A stretch of DNA of 64,000 nucleotides from assembly GCA_039619475.1 (NCBI GenBank), contig CM077116.1, positions 172,017,863 to 172,081,862 on the forward strand, written 5' to 3'. A model generated the notes under the pieces. The model searched no databases. It was not told the origin of the DNA and worked only from the letters and a program-made list of their open reading frames with translations. Source of the stretch: Icerya purchasi. Taxonomy: Eukaryota; Arthropoda; Insecta; Hemiptera; Monophlebidae. Positions 10,992 to 23,791 of this stretch are shown piece by piece (positions within the stretch are counted from its first letter, which is position 1; every line of letters starts with the position of its first letter). The position numbers and the translations under genes were made by a program.

Positions 10992-11131
10992 CGGGCGTAT
11001 CAATTATAGACACTAATCCAGCGCACGCGTGAAATTTTTTTGGCAAGTTTCAATATGTGGCAGCGGGATGATATCAGGTCCTCCTACTCGAACGAAACAT
11101 CACTGCCTAACAAACTACGCATGGTTGACTA
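10992..11131 (-). mobile_element. tRNA-derived SINE, copy A (diverged)
   Basis: Read on the minus strand the element runs from AGTCAACCATGCGTAGTTTG, through TTAGGCAGTGATGTTTCGTTCGAGTAGG (given as TTAGGCAGTGATG and TTTCGTTCGAGTAGG), to a 3' segment CTAGTGTCTATAATTGATACG close to GTTGACG..CC in the other copies, then an A/T-rich tail. It aligns with copies at 37543-37645 and 62441-62574. The tRNA-like promoter boxes are more degraded here than in the other two. Confidence 0.5.
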
Positions 11132-11139
11132 ATTATTAG

Positions 11140-13575
11140 GAATTTTCTTTTATGGTTATACTGACGTTCTTACAATATTGTTAATATTTATTTATTTTGA
11201 AAATTCCGCCGAATAACCGATTTTTCTTCTTTGAATTTAGCCATCTGTGGATGACGTGAGAACAGATAACTTTTCCTTTTCGAATTTTCTCAATATTTCA
11301 TTCACCGCATTTTCCTTTCTACCTTCGGGCGATTTTTATCCATTTCACTTTCTGCGAGATCTTTAAATTCTTTCATTTCTCTATTTCGTTTTGTTTCAGC
11401 GTTGAAATATCTATTTGTGCCTCTAGATCCTTTTTTGTATTTGCGAACGGGCTCATTTTTAATCTTGCAAACAAAGTGTTCAAAAATCCTATTTAATGAC
11501 GTATTTGAAAAGTCAGCTTCCTTGTCTTCACAGTGACGCAGAGCTTTTTACTTATCCGACCTGCTCCCCTAAATTTCCCCCCCCCCCTCTTTTGGTTGGC
11601 TAAGAATTTTTCCTTTTTTCCTTTTTTTAATATGTTAATCTTTCTTCTGTACCATTTAATAATCTAGACACACTCAGTTGGGTATAAGTATTCTGGCTCA
11701 ATAACTGTACCGCAGAAATTTCTTAGAATTCCTTGTTATCCTTTAATTGCCATTTTTTATTCCCTTATTTTGAGTATATCTAGAGACCATTTTGCTGAAT
11801 AACATCTCACCCGAGTATCTGAAATTTTTTACTCTTTCGATTTTTCCATATTTTATATATTCCGACGTCGCTGTAGGGCTTTTGTCGTAAAAATTTTAAA
11901 TTTTAAAGGGAAATCTATAAACCCGTTTTTTTTTGTTTTTTTTTTTGTTTTTTTTTGCGCTACTTTCTATGATCTGCTTTACCGTTAAGTGCAAAAATTT
12001 TTAAGTCATCCGCAAAAGATTACACAGATAAATCCTCCTTCCTTTTGTATTGCACAGTTGAATTTATTCATTTTTGTGTACTTCCTACTACCAGTAATAA
12101 TTTCTGCCACTTTCTTACTAAAACATAACTGAACAAAGTACAATCTCGTTGTTTTACGTCCATCTTGGTTTTTCAAAGATTTGGGCTGATTTTTTTTTTT
12201 TTTTTTTTTTTTTTTGGCGTTATTTTATTTTCTTTGTAATTGCTAAATTAATAAAACTGAAAGTTTATTAAAAATTGATCGTAAGATAAAATGTAACGGG
12301 AAACGAAAATAGGAACTACTAAACGATTACGATTTCATCGTGTATGTTAACATTAAGTTTTCGGTTACAAGTAAATCTTATGAGCAATAATCTTTTTTTG
12401 CCCATAACCAACTGTGGTAAATTTTACAGATTTACTACATCATCGATATCGAAATCCTAGGAAATGCTAGAGATACGACACTAAAGAGCTAGAAGACTAT
12501 CTTTAAAAATGACAAAAGAACAAAGGGATCTCTGATGGTGTCGTGAGTTTTATATACTTACATAACACATTAACGGGGTTTAAGAGCAGCAGTAGAAAAT
12601 GCTAGAGGTCCGATATGGAGGATCCTAAAGATCGATTTCGAAAATAGTAAAAGTCTGGAGCTGCCGATAATCCGAACATCACGTTCTAAACTGCTAGAAA
12701 TGTAATGAATATATGTAAGAAAAATTAACGGAAGTTGATCGACTGATAGGGATTTTTAAACGCGTTACGTCGCTAATAACATATGGACGACAAATAATAA
12801 TAAAACTGTATCGGCTATTACGTGTCGCTGGTACAACACAAGACCCTCTTATCCTTCTAGAATTTGTAGCAGGATGGAATGAACTTTTAGTTAGTTACGG
12901 AGATAACCGAAATAATAAGTTCGAAAAAATCCAATGAAACATACAGGAAACTGTTACGCAGGGAAAAGCTGGCTAGAAATGTCATCCGAGAAACGCGAAG
13001 CCCGATCGTTGCAAAAAACCGTAATTCTATCGAAAAAGAAGAAGACATCTTTAAAATTGTTATTCTTAAAAACTTAATTTCATTATTTTAAAAGGCCGTA
13101 AACGCGTAGAATAGGGTGCGTTTTAATCGACAAAAACAAAATTAAAAGCACATATCTTTACAACGAGTGATTACCCTCAGATTTGAACATAAGGTAGATG
13201 TGGGCGAAATGTTTTTTTTTTTTTAAATTACTACTATCGCGGTTCATCGATAAAACTAAAAAAACCATGTGTCGATTAATATAAATAATTACTAAATATA
13301 TAATAATGATCGCCAGCCAGCCCTGTTCTTCTAGTTTCAGCTATAAAGGAGTTTTAACTAAAACAAATATTTTCTCGATTTCGGTGCATCTGCCCTTAAG
13401 GACGTTTTAGTTTTTTTTTTTTTTTTTGTTCCCAATTTCTTAAAATGAATATTTCGTTGCTCAAAATGTGTAAACCCCCCTTTTCTTTTTCACGTGGTAT
13501 TTAGATTTTAGAAAAATACGGGCTAACACATTTTAACAAGCATTTCATTTTTAGTTATAAAAAGAGATAATAAGG
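11140..13575. other. Unassigned stretch with several poly-T runs
   Basis: I see no supported gene. Homopolymer runs occur at 11577-11589 (C), 11928-11954 (interrupted T), 12189-12215 (T) and 13412-13428 (T). A 73-codon frame without ATG at 12719-12937 (plus strand) has a protein-like mix but no recognised family. Confidence 0.45.
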
Positions 13576-13580
13576 AAACT

Positions 13581-13963
13581 GTGGAAAAGGAGTTGAACGA
13601 ATTCCGTTGTAATAACAGATCAGCGCATAAATTAGAAAAAGGAAGCACGTTTATAATACAGTCTGTGGTTGAGAATCGAATAGGAAACAGAAACAGAATA
13701 TTACGACAACTGTTACAAAGGCAGGCATTGTGCAAAATACATTCCATTTATGCTATTGCAACGGAAATCTGAAAATGGATCACCCCAGGATGATGGCCGT
13801 GATCCGGCGCAAATACACAGAGAACTGCCAATCAAGTCACGTTAGAATATTATATCTCTGTCTATCCGATATCAATCAGAATATAGACGGCAATTTTATG
13901 CAGCGATATGTTGGCACGACTGAATTGGTAATTCGGAGTATTATTACGGGAGAAATAGTTTAA
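13581..13963 (+). pseudogene. Possible remnant of a small helix-turn-helix transposon-associated protein
   Basis: Two overlapping frames (13581-13772 and 13730-13963) encode 63 and 77 residues. The second includes CNGNLKM, then RRKYTENCQSSHV, ending with RRY-like QRYVGTTE. The order CNGN...R..Y..N.QPSHV resembles the DUF4817-type DNA-binding domain that is abundant in insect genomes and is often linked to mobile DNA. The match is loose, no catalytic partner is present, and the shift between frames would make it non-functional. It may equally be chance. Confidence 0.22.
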
Positions 13964-15526
13964 AAATTAGGAAATGCGCTTTTTTACATAAATAAAACGA
14001 AAAAAAAAATGTAAACGGAGTCGTCAAATGTAATACTTTGTTACGGAGCCAGGGGTTTAATTTTAAATTACTATTTGGCAACTATTATTTGCGTTTTTTC
14101 GACCGAAATGGAGCAAGTGCTATGGGTTAAAGAACTCCTGCGAAAATATTACTCATCATTTGCGCTGTTTATCATTTTCATATCCGTAATTGACACGCGA
14201 CGTTTAAGTCAGCGACAGTTATCATGAATATAGAGAGGGAGCTGTCGTCTTCGAAACATGTCGGGGTCTATTTTAATGTTTCCCACATATGTGAGAATAT
14301 ATTTCCTAATTCATTGTGAGCTTTGTTGCATGATGAAATCGAGGATCACATAAAGATAGCCAACTTCTGTTAATCTAATCAGATCACGTCAATAAACAAA
14401 CAAAATAAAAAGATCAAAACTTTCTGGCTGCTCGACGGAAGATTTACACGAACCTACTACACGCTGTGGTATTTCAAGGACTTGCATTTTTTGGAAGATC
14501 AGGTTGATGAAGAAGTTGGAATTAGTTCTGTTCAAAATCAGGTATGTTAAGTACTACATTATAAATATCTATAGTTAACGGGGTTTTAAACTCTTCTTCC
14601 TTGAAAAACTAATACAAAATCTAAACATATCTGCATGTGTACAATATTACTAGTGAACGCAACCTCTCACAAATTCATGCATTACAGTTACACATAAAAC
14701 ATCAATGAACCTAATAACAAACCAAGTCTTTAATTTGTCACATTCAGGATATTTTTAGCATTGTTTTTGTCGAAAACATATAACGAATTACAACTTTGAA
14801 ATGATTCGACAATATTTTTGAGCAGCTAGAATAGATTTTCGCATGGCTTTTTTGTTTTCAGTCCGAGGGTAAAATAATTCTAACAAGTTATCAGAAGTTT
14901 GTTCATTCGAAGAAAGTTTATTATATAATCTTTAGTTCTGTGAGTCTTATTTCGTTAAGCAGATTTTCATGGGTAAATTTATCTCTTAATATTACCCATT
15001 CTCTGGCCCAACGTTTTCTTTCCTTTTTGTTAATACACAGTGCTAGAGTCAATGTAAGAAAAACTTTTAGTCATTTTTACTTACGCTTAAATATTACACA
15101 GTTACACAGCCGTGAACGCGATCAAAAACGATACTAGTTTGACAAATTCAGATTGCACGACTGCGTACTTGTCAAGTAGATTTGACAAATAAGTTTAATT
15201 GTTTACAGGGGCCTTAACAGTCGCATGCATATGCAACATGTATATGGGAATCGCTCGGATTTCATTATTTCGTTTTCTTGTCAAGAGCGATATCCATTTT
15301 CACGGAGTCATTTTGATGGATCTCACTGTCACCTCATTAGCTGTAATTATTTTAAATTTCACAGCATAAAAATGAAACTTTCGATTTTTTGCAACACATA
15401 ATATAAATATTAAACTGCCTATTACACGGGTATTTTTATAATTTGATTTACCCCACCGCTGATAAAACTTGCACGAGATATTTTGTGGAATAAGTTTTTA
15501 TTAATTAAGCGAATCAACATTTATAA
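13964..15526. other. Unassigned stretch
   Basis: No gene is recognised. A frame of about 48 codons ends at a GTATGT near 14543 in donor-like context, but no matching acceptor or domain supports an exon. Confidence 0.4.
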
Positions 15527-16165
15527 CAGGGGCGGATCCAGCGAGACATTTTGAGGGGAGGGGATTATATAATAATTATGTAACATCTTATACGGTAGAC
15601 AGTAAATCTGAGAAAACCCCCCTTGTTTCATAACGAAAATCAAACAGCGCGACCTCTTTAGAAATTTATAAATATAAGTTGTTTTAAAAATAAAATAATT
15701 ATTACAATTTTTAATTTAACTTTCATGTTATATTTAGGGGTGAAAGATAAAACGAAATTATAAAATTGTGGCCAAAATGGTAGTCTGGAATTTGGATGAT
15801 AGACTAGAAAAAATAAAACGATAGTATTTTTTATTAGACTTTAATTCTTTTTTATTTTTGTTAGTAACCCGATCCGAATTGTTTGTCTGCGAGCAAGAAA
15901 AACAGATAATATATGTATATATTTCTCATTAAACAATTTTTAATTAAAATTACAAAATAAAAATGGCAGAAGATCGACGACAGTTGTAAAAACAGAATAA
16001 AAACGTAACATTAATACTTTTACTAGAAAACAATATTAAATATTAGTTATAGTTAAATTCATACATATGTTGTGTGTAACATTTATACAAATTTTTTATA
16101 GTATAAATCAAAAGTTATACTCTGTTGTAAACGATGTTTTTATCGAGCATTTGGTTCTTTGTGGG
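15527..16165 (+). mobile_element. Non-autonomous hAT-like element, second copy, right end missing
   Basis: The left end CAGGGGCGGATCCAGCGAGA matches the terminal repeat of the element at 8455. Interior blocks follow in the same order: ACGGTAGACAGTAAATCTGAGAAA; CCTTGTTTCATAA; a long identical AAAAAATAAAACGATAGTA-TTTTTTATTAGAC block; ATCCGAATT; and AGATCGACGACAGTTG. It lacks both inserts found in the first copy. It loses similarity after a TTTGTGGGGGGATTAATCG segment, and no right terminal repeat with ATCCGCC is found, so the end is deleted or scrambled. The 8 bases left of the element are ATTTATAA; no matching right flank is present. Confidence 0.7.
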
Positions 16166-18840
16166 GGGATTAATCGTAGGTAAACATATTTTTTCAAATT
16201 ATTTTCTTTATACATGTTCAAAAAAGTAAAACCTTAAATAAATATAAAAGAAGAATAAGAGCAAAGCGTGAAAAGGTGACTACTGAAACATTTTTTTAGT
16301 AGTACAATTTTTTCTAATAATTTTAAGAAAATCTGTTATTTTTAATTTTTTATCGCAATCAGATAAGTATTAGTTCTGATATTTTTAGTAATGCCATTCC
16401 ATCAATGTCGTTAGATTTACAAACAATCATTAAATACGCGTCTCGCTAATAATTTTACGGAAAACGATTAGAGCAAGAAAAAAATACACGGAGTAAAGAA
16501 CAAGAATTAGTGATCACGTTAGCCGGACTGCATCTTGGTTTAAGTATGGCACGCTCGCAGCAGGAATAATCCGGAGCGCACGCATCAAATCGACACACCG
16601 GATTATCGATCGTATTTTCTTCATTGTAAGTATAGAACGGGAAAATAAACTCACGAACGTAGAGTATAATTTAAAACTATATATTCATGAATTCCGCAAA
16701 AAAAAAAGAAAAAAAGTTTAGAATACACGCAACAACAGCAGCAGTCTCGCGAAAGGTAATATCGAGCACGGTGGACAGAGGGAGTCATCTCTTACAATGG
16801 ACACGGTAAAATATATACTAGACACAGTGGATGATACTTTTAAAAAGAGCCCATACTGGGGGGAAAAAACGAGCATAAGAAAATATGAACGCCGCAGCCA
16901 ATGAAAAGGAGAAAACATGTAGCGATCAAAGTCGCTAATAATGAAGTAGAGTATCGTCAACTTGCGGACTTTGCGTGTTAACGAGAGACGTAATCGCAGC
17001 AATTAACAGAAACCGCTATTTTATGCAGGTTCGGTGCGACTAACAGAAATTTAATTTCTGCTGCTAACGCTTTTTAAATGTTACGGCCACAGCTGCATAA
17101 GAGGTTTCTCCGTTACAGGCAAAACCGTTTCCAATAGGGGTTGTCCGGCTCGATGGAAAGACATTCTCATCTTAAGCAATTTCGAACCGGCTCACATTTC
17201 TTGTAATTCGAACGTCTTGCTACAGTTTCATTTTTTTTTTTTTTTTTTTTTGGTCTTCCTGTATCAGCTGCCGGAACAATTTCTTTCCCGACTAAAGGCG
17301 AAAAAAACCGAGCAACGAAAATAACGAATAATTCTGTAACGAAAAAATTTCAAATTCTGCAGAGCATTCTCCGGTCAGACAGGCAGTGAAAAAATGAACG
17401 AATGTGAGAACTTCCGTTGGCGCGTTCTTACGTGTCCAGGTCTCCGGGCGGACGAGCAATCTCTTGATGATAAGAGCTTTGCTCATTTTGTAAACAGCAC
17501 TCCGAAGTCGGAAAACGGGCTAACTAAATAGCATTTCAACGGCAAGTCAGAAATAATAATGGTAAGAGAACACAGCGGAATTCAGCTCGGTAAGTGTTTA
17601 ACAAAAAGAACGACAGGAAGAAGAGAGTGCGGCCCAGTTTAGCGGATAGATTTTAAGTCATCCGAGCGTAAATCCTTAAAATAGTGTTGCTTTAACGGAT
17701 ACGAAAAGAGGGTTCTTCTTCCAACGACTTACTTCGTCGTCGCTTTCTATTATTAGCCGAACTGTGTGTACATAGCGCAGAAATTATCCGCTGCATGTCT
17801 CACATCGGGGTTCTTTTTCTTTTCTTTTTTTTACGAAGCAGCGACCGGCCGCCTAGAAGAAGATGGACATGCTACGAAACGACAGTGTAACGTTACATCG
17901 GTTCGATTGGAATAGTGAACAACAATGCCTCGTATTAATTATATCGAAAGAATGCCAGGGAATTTGTCTGCGTTCACTCAGCACTGCTTGTGCCACCGAT
18001 GGTTGAAAATAGCTGAAAATACCGTATTATTATTATTGCCGACGCTCAGATAATCTTCGAAGAAGGATATATCGTATAATTTAATTACAACGATTTTTAC
18101 CGTATTCCGCGCCGAAGACGTACAAATGCGTTGCTCTAGATTGAGGAATTTATCAATAATCTCCGTTTTTAAAACGCCGCGCGCGCCACTACCAACTTAC
18201 CTATCTATCAACAGCCCTGCTGCTGCTGTTACAACTATCGCGTCGAACATTCATCTATAATCCCCTTCCGTAACGATATACTATATTAAAAGTAAAACGA
18301 GAGTTGACGGGCGTCGAGCAAAGGATAAGAATAAAAGTCGCCGGAATAGTTGGAAAATGTGACCTCCTCTTGCAACGTAGAGAGTACCTGTAGTAATAGT
18401 AGTAGTAACATTTCACCGACAGCGTCGATGGCTGTTTATCACTAGACAAATATTTGCGCTTATTTCCGAGCGTCGCGTAAGTGTCCGGAGACCGTGAATA
18501 GCAAAAGTTTCGATAGCGGCGTCGCCAGCACCTCCGCATAAGGCCGAGTCAATGTCAGACGGCCGTTGAAAAAAATACATAAAAAATATGAAAAGCCGGA
18601 TGCCACATCATCGTGAAAAGAATTATTACAAGCGCAACCGCCGACTTACAATAAAAGTGCACAATAACCGTAACACAACAGAACTAATAGTAATATATGA
18701 ACTCGGGCGGCGACAGGTCGACTTCTGTATAAATCAATTCCGTCCAATTACGTTAATGATTTTAGAGAATGTGCTCCGACCGAGGCAGCAAAGGCCGTTC
18801 AGCTGAAGGTTAAATTGAATCTAACGACGCGCGCCATATT
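16166..18840. other. Unassigned, locally more GC-rich stretch
   Basis: From about 16.7 to 18.8 kb the sequence is visibly richer in G, C and CpG than its surroundings, with short TAG/TAA and CTG trinucleotide runs near 18210 and 18395. That could mark regulatory DNA, an untranslated exon or an older element. No frame encodes a recognised protein and no promoter can be fixed. A T run is at 17229-17250. Confidence 0.35.
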
Positions 18841-18841
18841 A

Positions 18842-18869
18842 ATATTAATATACTCGAGTATATTAATAT
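18842..18869. repeat. Perfect 28-bp AT-rich palindrome centred on CTCGAG
   Basis: The 14 bases on either side of the centre (18855/18856) are exact reverse complements: ATATTAATATACTC then GAGTATATTAATAT. It stands alone and has no loop, so it is a true palindrome, not a stem-loop. Confidence 0.9.
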
Positions 18870-19247
18870 ATACTAATTTAATTAATTTTCCGTAACTTCA
18901 CCGAACTAAATTTCGAAATTGCTGCAAATGCGCTCTCATCTAATGAACTAGTTTCTTTTTCTCCGGCTTCTCATATTGAACCATCTCATTTATTCGCACG
19001 CATATTTATACACGACGCTATTTTCTGCTATTCATCGCTTATTCATTTTCGAATTTTTTATTGAACATCTCCTATGCCGAGGATGTGGGCGGGGGAGGGC
19101 TTGCTCATTTCGATAATTACTAAACATTCAAATCATTAAATTTTCCGTATACTATAATATTCCGCAATAGCCGCTGCTCATTTCTCCCCCCGGTAATCCC
19201 TTACTCGTCAGTTCGCATATGCCGGCTTTACGACGACTCTCTTCTGA

Positions 19248-19409
19248 CAATTCCAACATTTTACGTCACACTTTCCCGATTATTTAAAAAAATTCTCTCT
19301 ATATGTCGAAAATGTTTGCAATTATTTCAATATTAACGAAATAGCCGCGGGAAAACTAATTCCAACTTTTTACATCCCACTATCCCGATTATTTAAAAAA
19401 TTTCTCTCT

Positions 19410-19453
<44 letters not shown>

Positions 19454-19530
19454 TATATATAGCGAAAACGTTTTGAAATTTTTCAGCATTAGAAATTATA
19501 TTTAAACATTCACGAAATAACCCGAAAGAG
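19248..19530. repeat. Diverged tandem duplication with an expanded (TA)n in the second unit
   Basis: Unit 1 (from 19248) and unit 2 (from about 19358) share AATTCCAAC(A/T)TTTTAC, then CCCGATTATTTAAAAAA and TTCTCTCT, then a CGAAAA(T/C)GTTT block and a (A/C)ACGAAATA block. Unit 1 has CTCTATATGTCG where unit 2 has about 40 bases of TA (19411-19449), so the microsatellite grew from a four-base ATAT seed after duplication. Confidence 0.7.
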
Positions 19531-19797
19531 AGTAGTGATTTTTAAAAATACCACTCGAGCGTCCTCTAATTTTTTATTTTCCGGTATTTTCGTCAATATC
19601 GAAATGGTTTTCACATTTTCAAACCGATCAAATAGAAAATAAAACAGAAAATGAAAATATCAGTTGACTAAACTTTTTTTGTTAACAGGGCAATAGTAAG
19701 TAAACTCCTCTAGACGCAAACAGAAATACAATTAAGTTTTAATTAAAACCATAAGCCCTTTGTGTCTCATTATACAACTTCAGTAACATAAAAACAC

Positions 19798-20053
19798 CAT
19801 GGACGTCGCTGGGCCGCTGCCCTCCTTCCTGGAGCCTCGAAATTTTTTAATCAACTGGCTATGATGAGTATTCATAGGCGCGTAATCATGAACAATTTGT
19901 CAGAAACCCACGGAAATTATGTGTTAATTAAGATTTTATTCTTGTTTAAAAAAATATTAAGCCTTTATTACAACTTATAAATTTTATTTTTCCTATAAAT
20001 ATCCTGTTTCTATCATATTGCCCCTCCTGGATCATCGGCTGGCGACGCCCTTG
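19798..20053 (+). mobile_element. Short non-autonomous hAT-like element with 8-bp target-site duplication
   Basis: The left end begins CATGGACGTCGCTGGGCCG and the right end, in reverse complement, CAAGGGCGTCGCCAGCCG: imperfect terminal inverted repeats of the CA.GGGCGTCGCCAG type used by hAT elements. The 8 bases outside are AAAAACAC (19790-19797) and ATAAACAC (20054-20061), matching at 7 of 8. It is 256 bases long and non-coding. Its terminal repeats differ from those of the 8.4/15.5-kb family, so it is a second hAT-like family. Confidence 0.65.
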
Positions 20054-20055
20054 AT

Positions 20056-20102
20056 AAACACCAGTATTTAACACAAAAATAATGTGTTAAATACTGGTGT
20101 TT
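20056..20102. repeat. Perfect 20-bp-arm hairpin next to the hAT-like element
   Basis: The arm AAACACCAGTATTTAACACA (20056-20075) is exactly complementary to 20083-20102 with a 7-nt A-rich loop. It starts inside the right target-site duplication of the element at 19798-20053. Confidence 0.9.
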
Positions 20103-20304
20103 CGCTGTTCAAGATAGAAATACAATTATATTAATTACTCAAAATTTTAGCAATATTTTTTTTGTAGTAAGAACTATATTATACTCTTTTTGCAATTAAA
20201 TTGCAGATTTCTATGTCTTAATATTTTATTTATTGTATAACATATAAAGTGATCGTTTTATTAATTATTGTAATTTCAAATTATACGATAAAACAAAATC
20301 GAGG

Positions 20305-20334
20305 TAATGGCAATAAATCGGTTTATTGCCATTA
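20305..20334. repeat. Perfect 13-bp-arm hairpin
   Basis: TAATGGCAATAAA (20305-20317) pairs exactly with 20322-20334 around a TCGG loop. No T run follows on either side, so a terminator role is not suggested. Confidence 0.85.
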
Positions 20335-23080
20335 GTGTATTTCTAAAATTTAAAAGCGTATCCAAATGTTTCCGATTGAAATTATCGAAATGTGACGGGG
20401 GAAGATTTGATATTTTGTATTCCGGAATATTTTGCAGACAAAAGTAGAGCCTCCCTCATTTTTTCCTAGCCAACGAACGTTAGGCTTTGTTTGTTGTTTG
20501 GCGTATTATCTCGACGCAAAAGATGGAAATTAGTAAATGTCGTCAATAAAATTCAAATTAATAAACAAACGGGTACAGAAAATACATTAAAATACTGGCA
20601 CATGTTTACAAGCAGCGAAACTATTCACGACGTTAATAAGTTTGTCGCTACAAAACACCTTAATGTTTTAATGGATATGTTTCACTTATTTGAATTACAA
20701 CTAATATATACATACATATATGTGTACATTTGACCGGCGAATATCCCGAAATTACGCAAAAACGAATCATTGATAATCACCATTTTTGACGCGTGGTAAC
20801 TCGAGAGGGTATATCATCACGCTCCCTACCAACAATGACGCGGTTTCTCTTTCGACGAATATTTCCGTACGACAAAGAACGTGTTTGTTTCACCATCACT
20901 CCTGCCGAGTATATCTAAAACTTTTTAGTGTCGATAATCTCCTTCCTCAGAAACTTCTACCAGATTAGTGTGTTCTCTAATTTATTCTCCATTGCGTAAC
21001 ACAACCGATGTCGACATACTTCGGAGGATTCACGCTTCCGTGTTAAAGTGAATATTAAAATTTATCGATTCTTCGGTAGAATATTTTTCGTAGGTGAACT
21101 CTCAATGTAAAACAATCGGCGCAGAACAGGTAAAAAAGCTATCATGATTAGAAACGTGAGTAATCGGTGATGCAAATTAGGCGGCAGTCGACCGCCGACC
21201 AGGGCAAGACGATGGATAGACACGGTCAATAATTTTTATCAACAAGAATGAATCACGCAGACTTCCAACGAAACCACGAATGCCAAGATTATTAAAATTG
21301 CGGTGGTCGCTAATGCCAAGACGATTATGATGAACGCCGTCGAAGAGTTGAAAACTGACAAATGCTACAGAGGGTATTTTTAATAGTAATCAAGCGTATC
21401 GTTTATGAAAATGTCAAAAAGACACGTTCTACTAGAAATTCAAAGGCGAAAAAAAAATCAAATACGATCTAAATAAATATTATGCGAATGATATGTATAG
21501 CGGTGGAAAAAAGACTTCACGATATCTTTTCGTGATTGCGGCAATTACAGAGGATAAATTTTGCAACAGAAATCAACGAACGAATTTTTTTTTTTTCGTT
21601 TTTTTTTTTTTTTGCTATAATAATTTTTGAAGAGTGGGCTTGCGTTAAAAGTTAAAAAATTAAAACGGGACTATAAAATAGACACAGGCCGAACAATTTT
21701 ACTTAATCGCGGAAAAATCCAGTCTAACGAGGCACAAGTAGACAAAACGTGTAAACTTTTTTACACTAGCAAAAGTAGCGCGAAAGGAAGCTATTATAAT
21801 GTTATAGAGCGAGTTGTTTAGCGGGAATTGCCGTTAAAGTTTATAGCACAATGGCAGGCCGTATAGAACATCAGTTCAGGCAAGAAAAAAGTCAGATATA
21901 GGCGCGCGATGAGGAAAACTAGGACAAGCAACTTTAGAATAATGTCGCAGTCTAAAAGGTCAGCCGGTCGTGTTTGTCCGCAGTTATGTATCTGCAAAAG
22001 TCATTAACAAATTCACTTCTGAAAGAATAAAGAAGTTTACTACGAATGTTTGTTGGCAATCGTTTGATAACACTTCCGAACGATATTGCCGGTGCCCCGA
22101 TATAGATCACTTGGCCTAAGTGTAAAAATTTACGTTCTGAACTAAACGAAACGAACACTCCATCATTACGATATGATGGCCATTAATAATGCGTGAAATC
22201 TCTCGGCAACGACTATGATACACTTTAATGGGCATGCATCAACAAAACAGATATCGGATGGGCAAGTAAATGGAAAGTTCTGAACTTCTAGCGATGAACA
22301 AACTGGCCAATAACTATGCTGCACAGCTTGGCAAGCACTCTTGCTTTGATCGCATTATAAAAACACTCAAGAAGACACAATCAGCAGTTTCTTTAATGTT
22401 TTTTATCGTTTATTATGCACTTATATATTCATTTTCACGATGTTTTCAAAAGTACCGAAGAACCCTTTTCCTTCCATTTTCGAAAATATGAAAATGTATT
22501 CGTAAACCACAGCTGGAATTTCTACGAGTACCAATTTACCATAATCGATGTGTATTTTAACGATACATATGTATATATTTTTTTTATTTCCGTGTGTGAA
22601 TCGTAATTATCCCAAAAATCGAAATTGAAAATTTTAATATGCTGCCAGTAATGCGCTCAAAAAAGCTACTTTTCAAAAAAAAATATCTATCAGCGTGTGT
22701 AGGTGTGTCAAATGGCACATAGCTCTACAATTTTGGAACACGGTAGTAACGCTTTAACAAATGGCGCCATTTCTATTGGGTTTTTTCGCGATTTTTGGGG
22801 CTGTGATCATTTGAGCGAATTTGACAGAGCGTGTTTTGAAGAAAATATAACATCGGTTAATAAGTGCCTTTTTTGTTCCTTTTGTGAGAAAAACGTGAAA
22901 TTATTTAAAATGTATTTTTTTTTTCGATAGTAAATTTAGATAAATATACAATACAATATTTCGAAATTAACAAAACTAAATCAGAACGTTTCGTAAAGCG
23001 TTTGAAAATTTCCCGAACATTAAAATAATTTCACGTTAAATTCAGCGCAATCAGTCCAAAAGTCAGATAAGGAAATTTTA
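20335..23080. other. Unassigned stretch
   Basis: No gene is recognised. Open frames of 60-80 codons are present at several points without a domain. T runs occur near 21586-21615. Confidence 0.45.
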
Positions 23081-23082
23081 CT

Positions 23083-23450
23083 TTTTTTTTTTTTTTTTTG
23101 GACTCGTCACTCGGGAATTTTACCCAGAAACAATCAGAAAGGAAAGGAAGTAATTATAACCGTATACAATATTAAATGTTGTTGTTAGTAGGAAAGAATA
23201 AAATAGTATGAACAACGCGTGGAGAAGGAAGAGGCAGGATATGAAAGGCGCAATATAGAAAGATCGAAATAAACTGGAATACAACGTAGAACGTTTAATA
23301 GAACGCGATGAACGGTTAAAAAACACACGATCAGCATCACAAACACGCGTTTCGTTTGAGCGGAGAGGATATCAACGAGAAACGAAAACAGGAGGAAGAT
23401 AATAGAGTATGGCTTAAGAATGCAGACGAATAATGGAGACAACAACAGAA
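23083..23450 (-). mobile_element. Antisense poly-A retroposon, family copy 2
   Basis: A T run at 23083-23099 precedes GGACTCGTCACTCGGG and TTTTACCCAGAAACAATCAG. The order of blocks afterwards (GGAAAGGAAGTAATTATA, TGTGGAGAAGG-like GCGTGGAGAAGG, then GGCGCAATATAGA) matches the copies at 9105 and 60546. On the minus strand it is a 3'-terminal fragment with poly-A tail. Its 5' limit is uncertain; similarity fades after about 23270, and the rest of the interval is provisional. Confidence 0.55.
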
Positions 23451-23791
23451 CGACGAAGTGAAGGAAACAAAAAGAACTACGAATTAGCAGGAAGGTTAGG
23501 TTGAACGGATAGATGAAATATATAATTATTAGAAAAAAAAAAGGGAATATCCGATCAAAACCTAATATGAAAACTTAATTACTTCATTTGGTTTCTTTAA
23601 TTTTAATGCTGAAGTGAAAGAATTTGTTCATTTTTTTCCCCCTTTTCAACCACTCGTTCTGAACACTATAAAAATTCAAAATATTAACACGAAAAAAAAT
23701 TAAAAAAAAAAAAAAAAAGATCCTATGATGTTAACTAAAGTTATTTTTTCCTTCGTCATAAAACCAATTTTTTCTTCGCAATAAATTTATT

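Noticed and set aside
12719..12937. 73-codon open segment on the plus strand (YGRQIIIKLYRLLRV...)
   Set aside because: It has no ATG, no recognised family, and such lengths are common by chance here.
14395..14545. Candidate exon ending at a GTATGT donor-like site
   Set aside because: All three frames are largely open over this short stretch and no acceptor, domain or neighbouring exon supports it.
18842..18869. Palindrome as a transcription terminator or attachment site
   Set aside because: There is no loop, no T run and no recombinase gene; eukaryotic context makes these bacterial roles unlikely.
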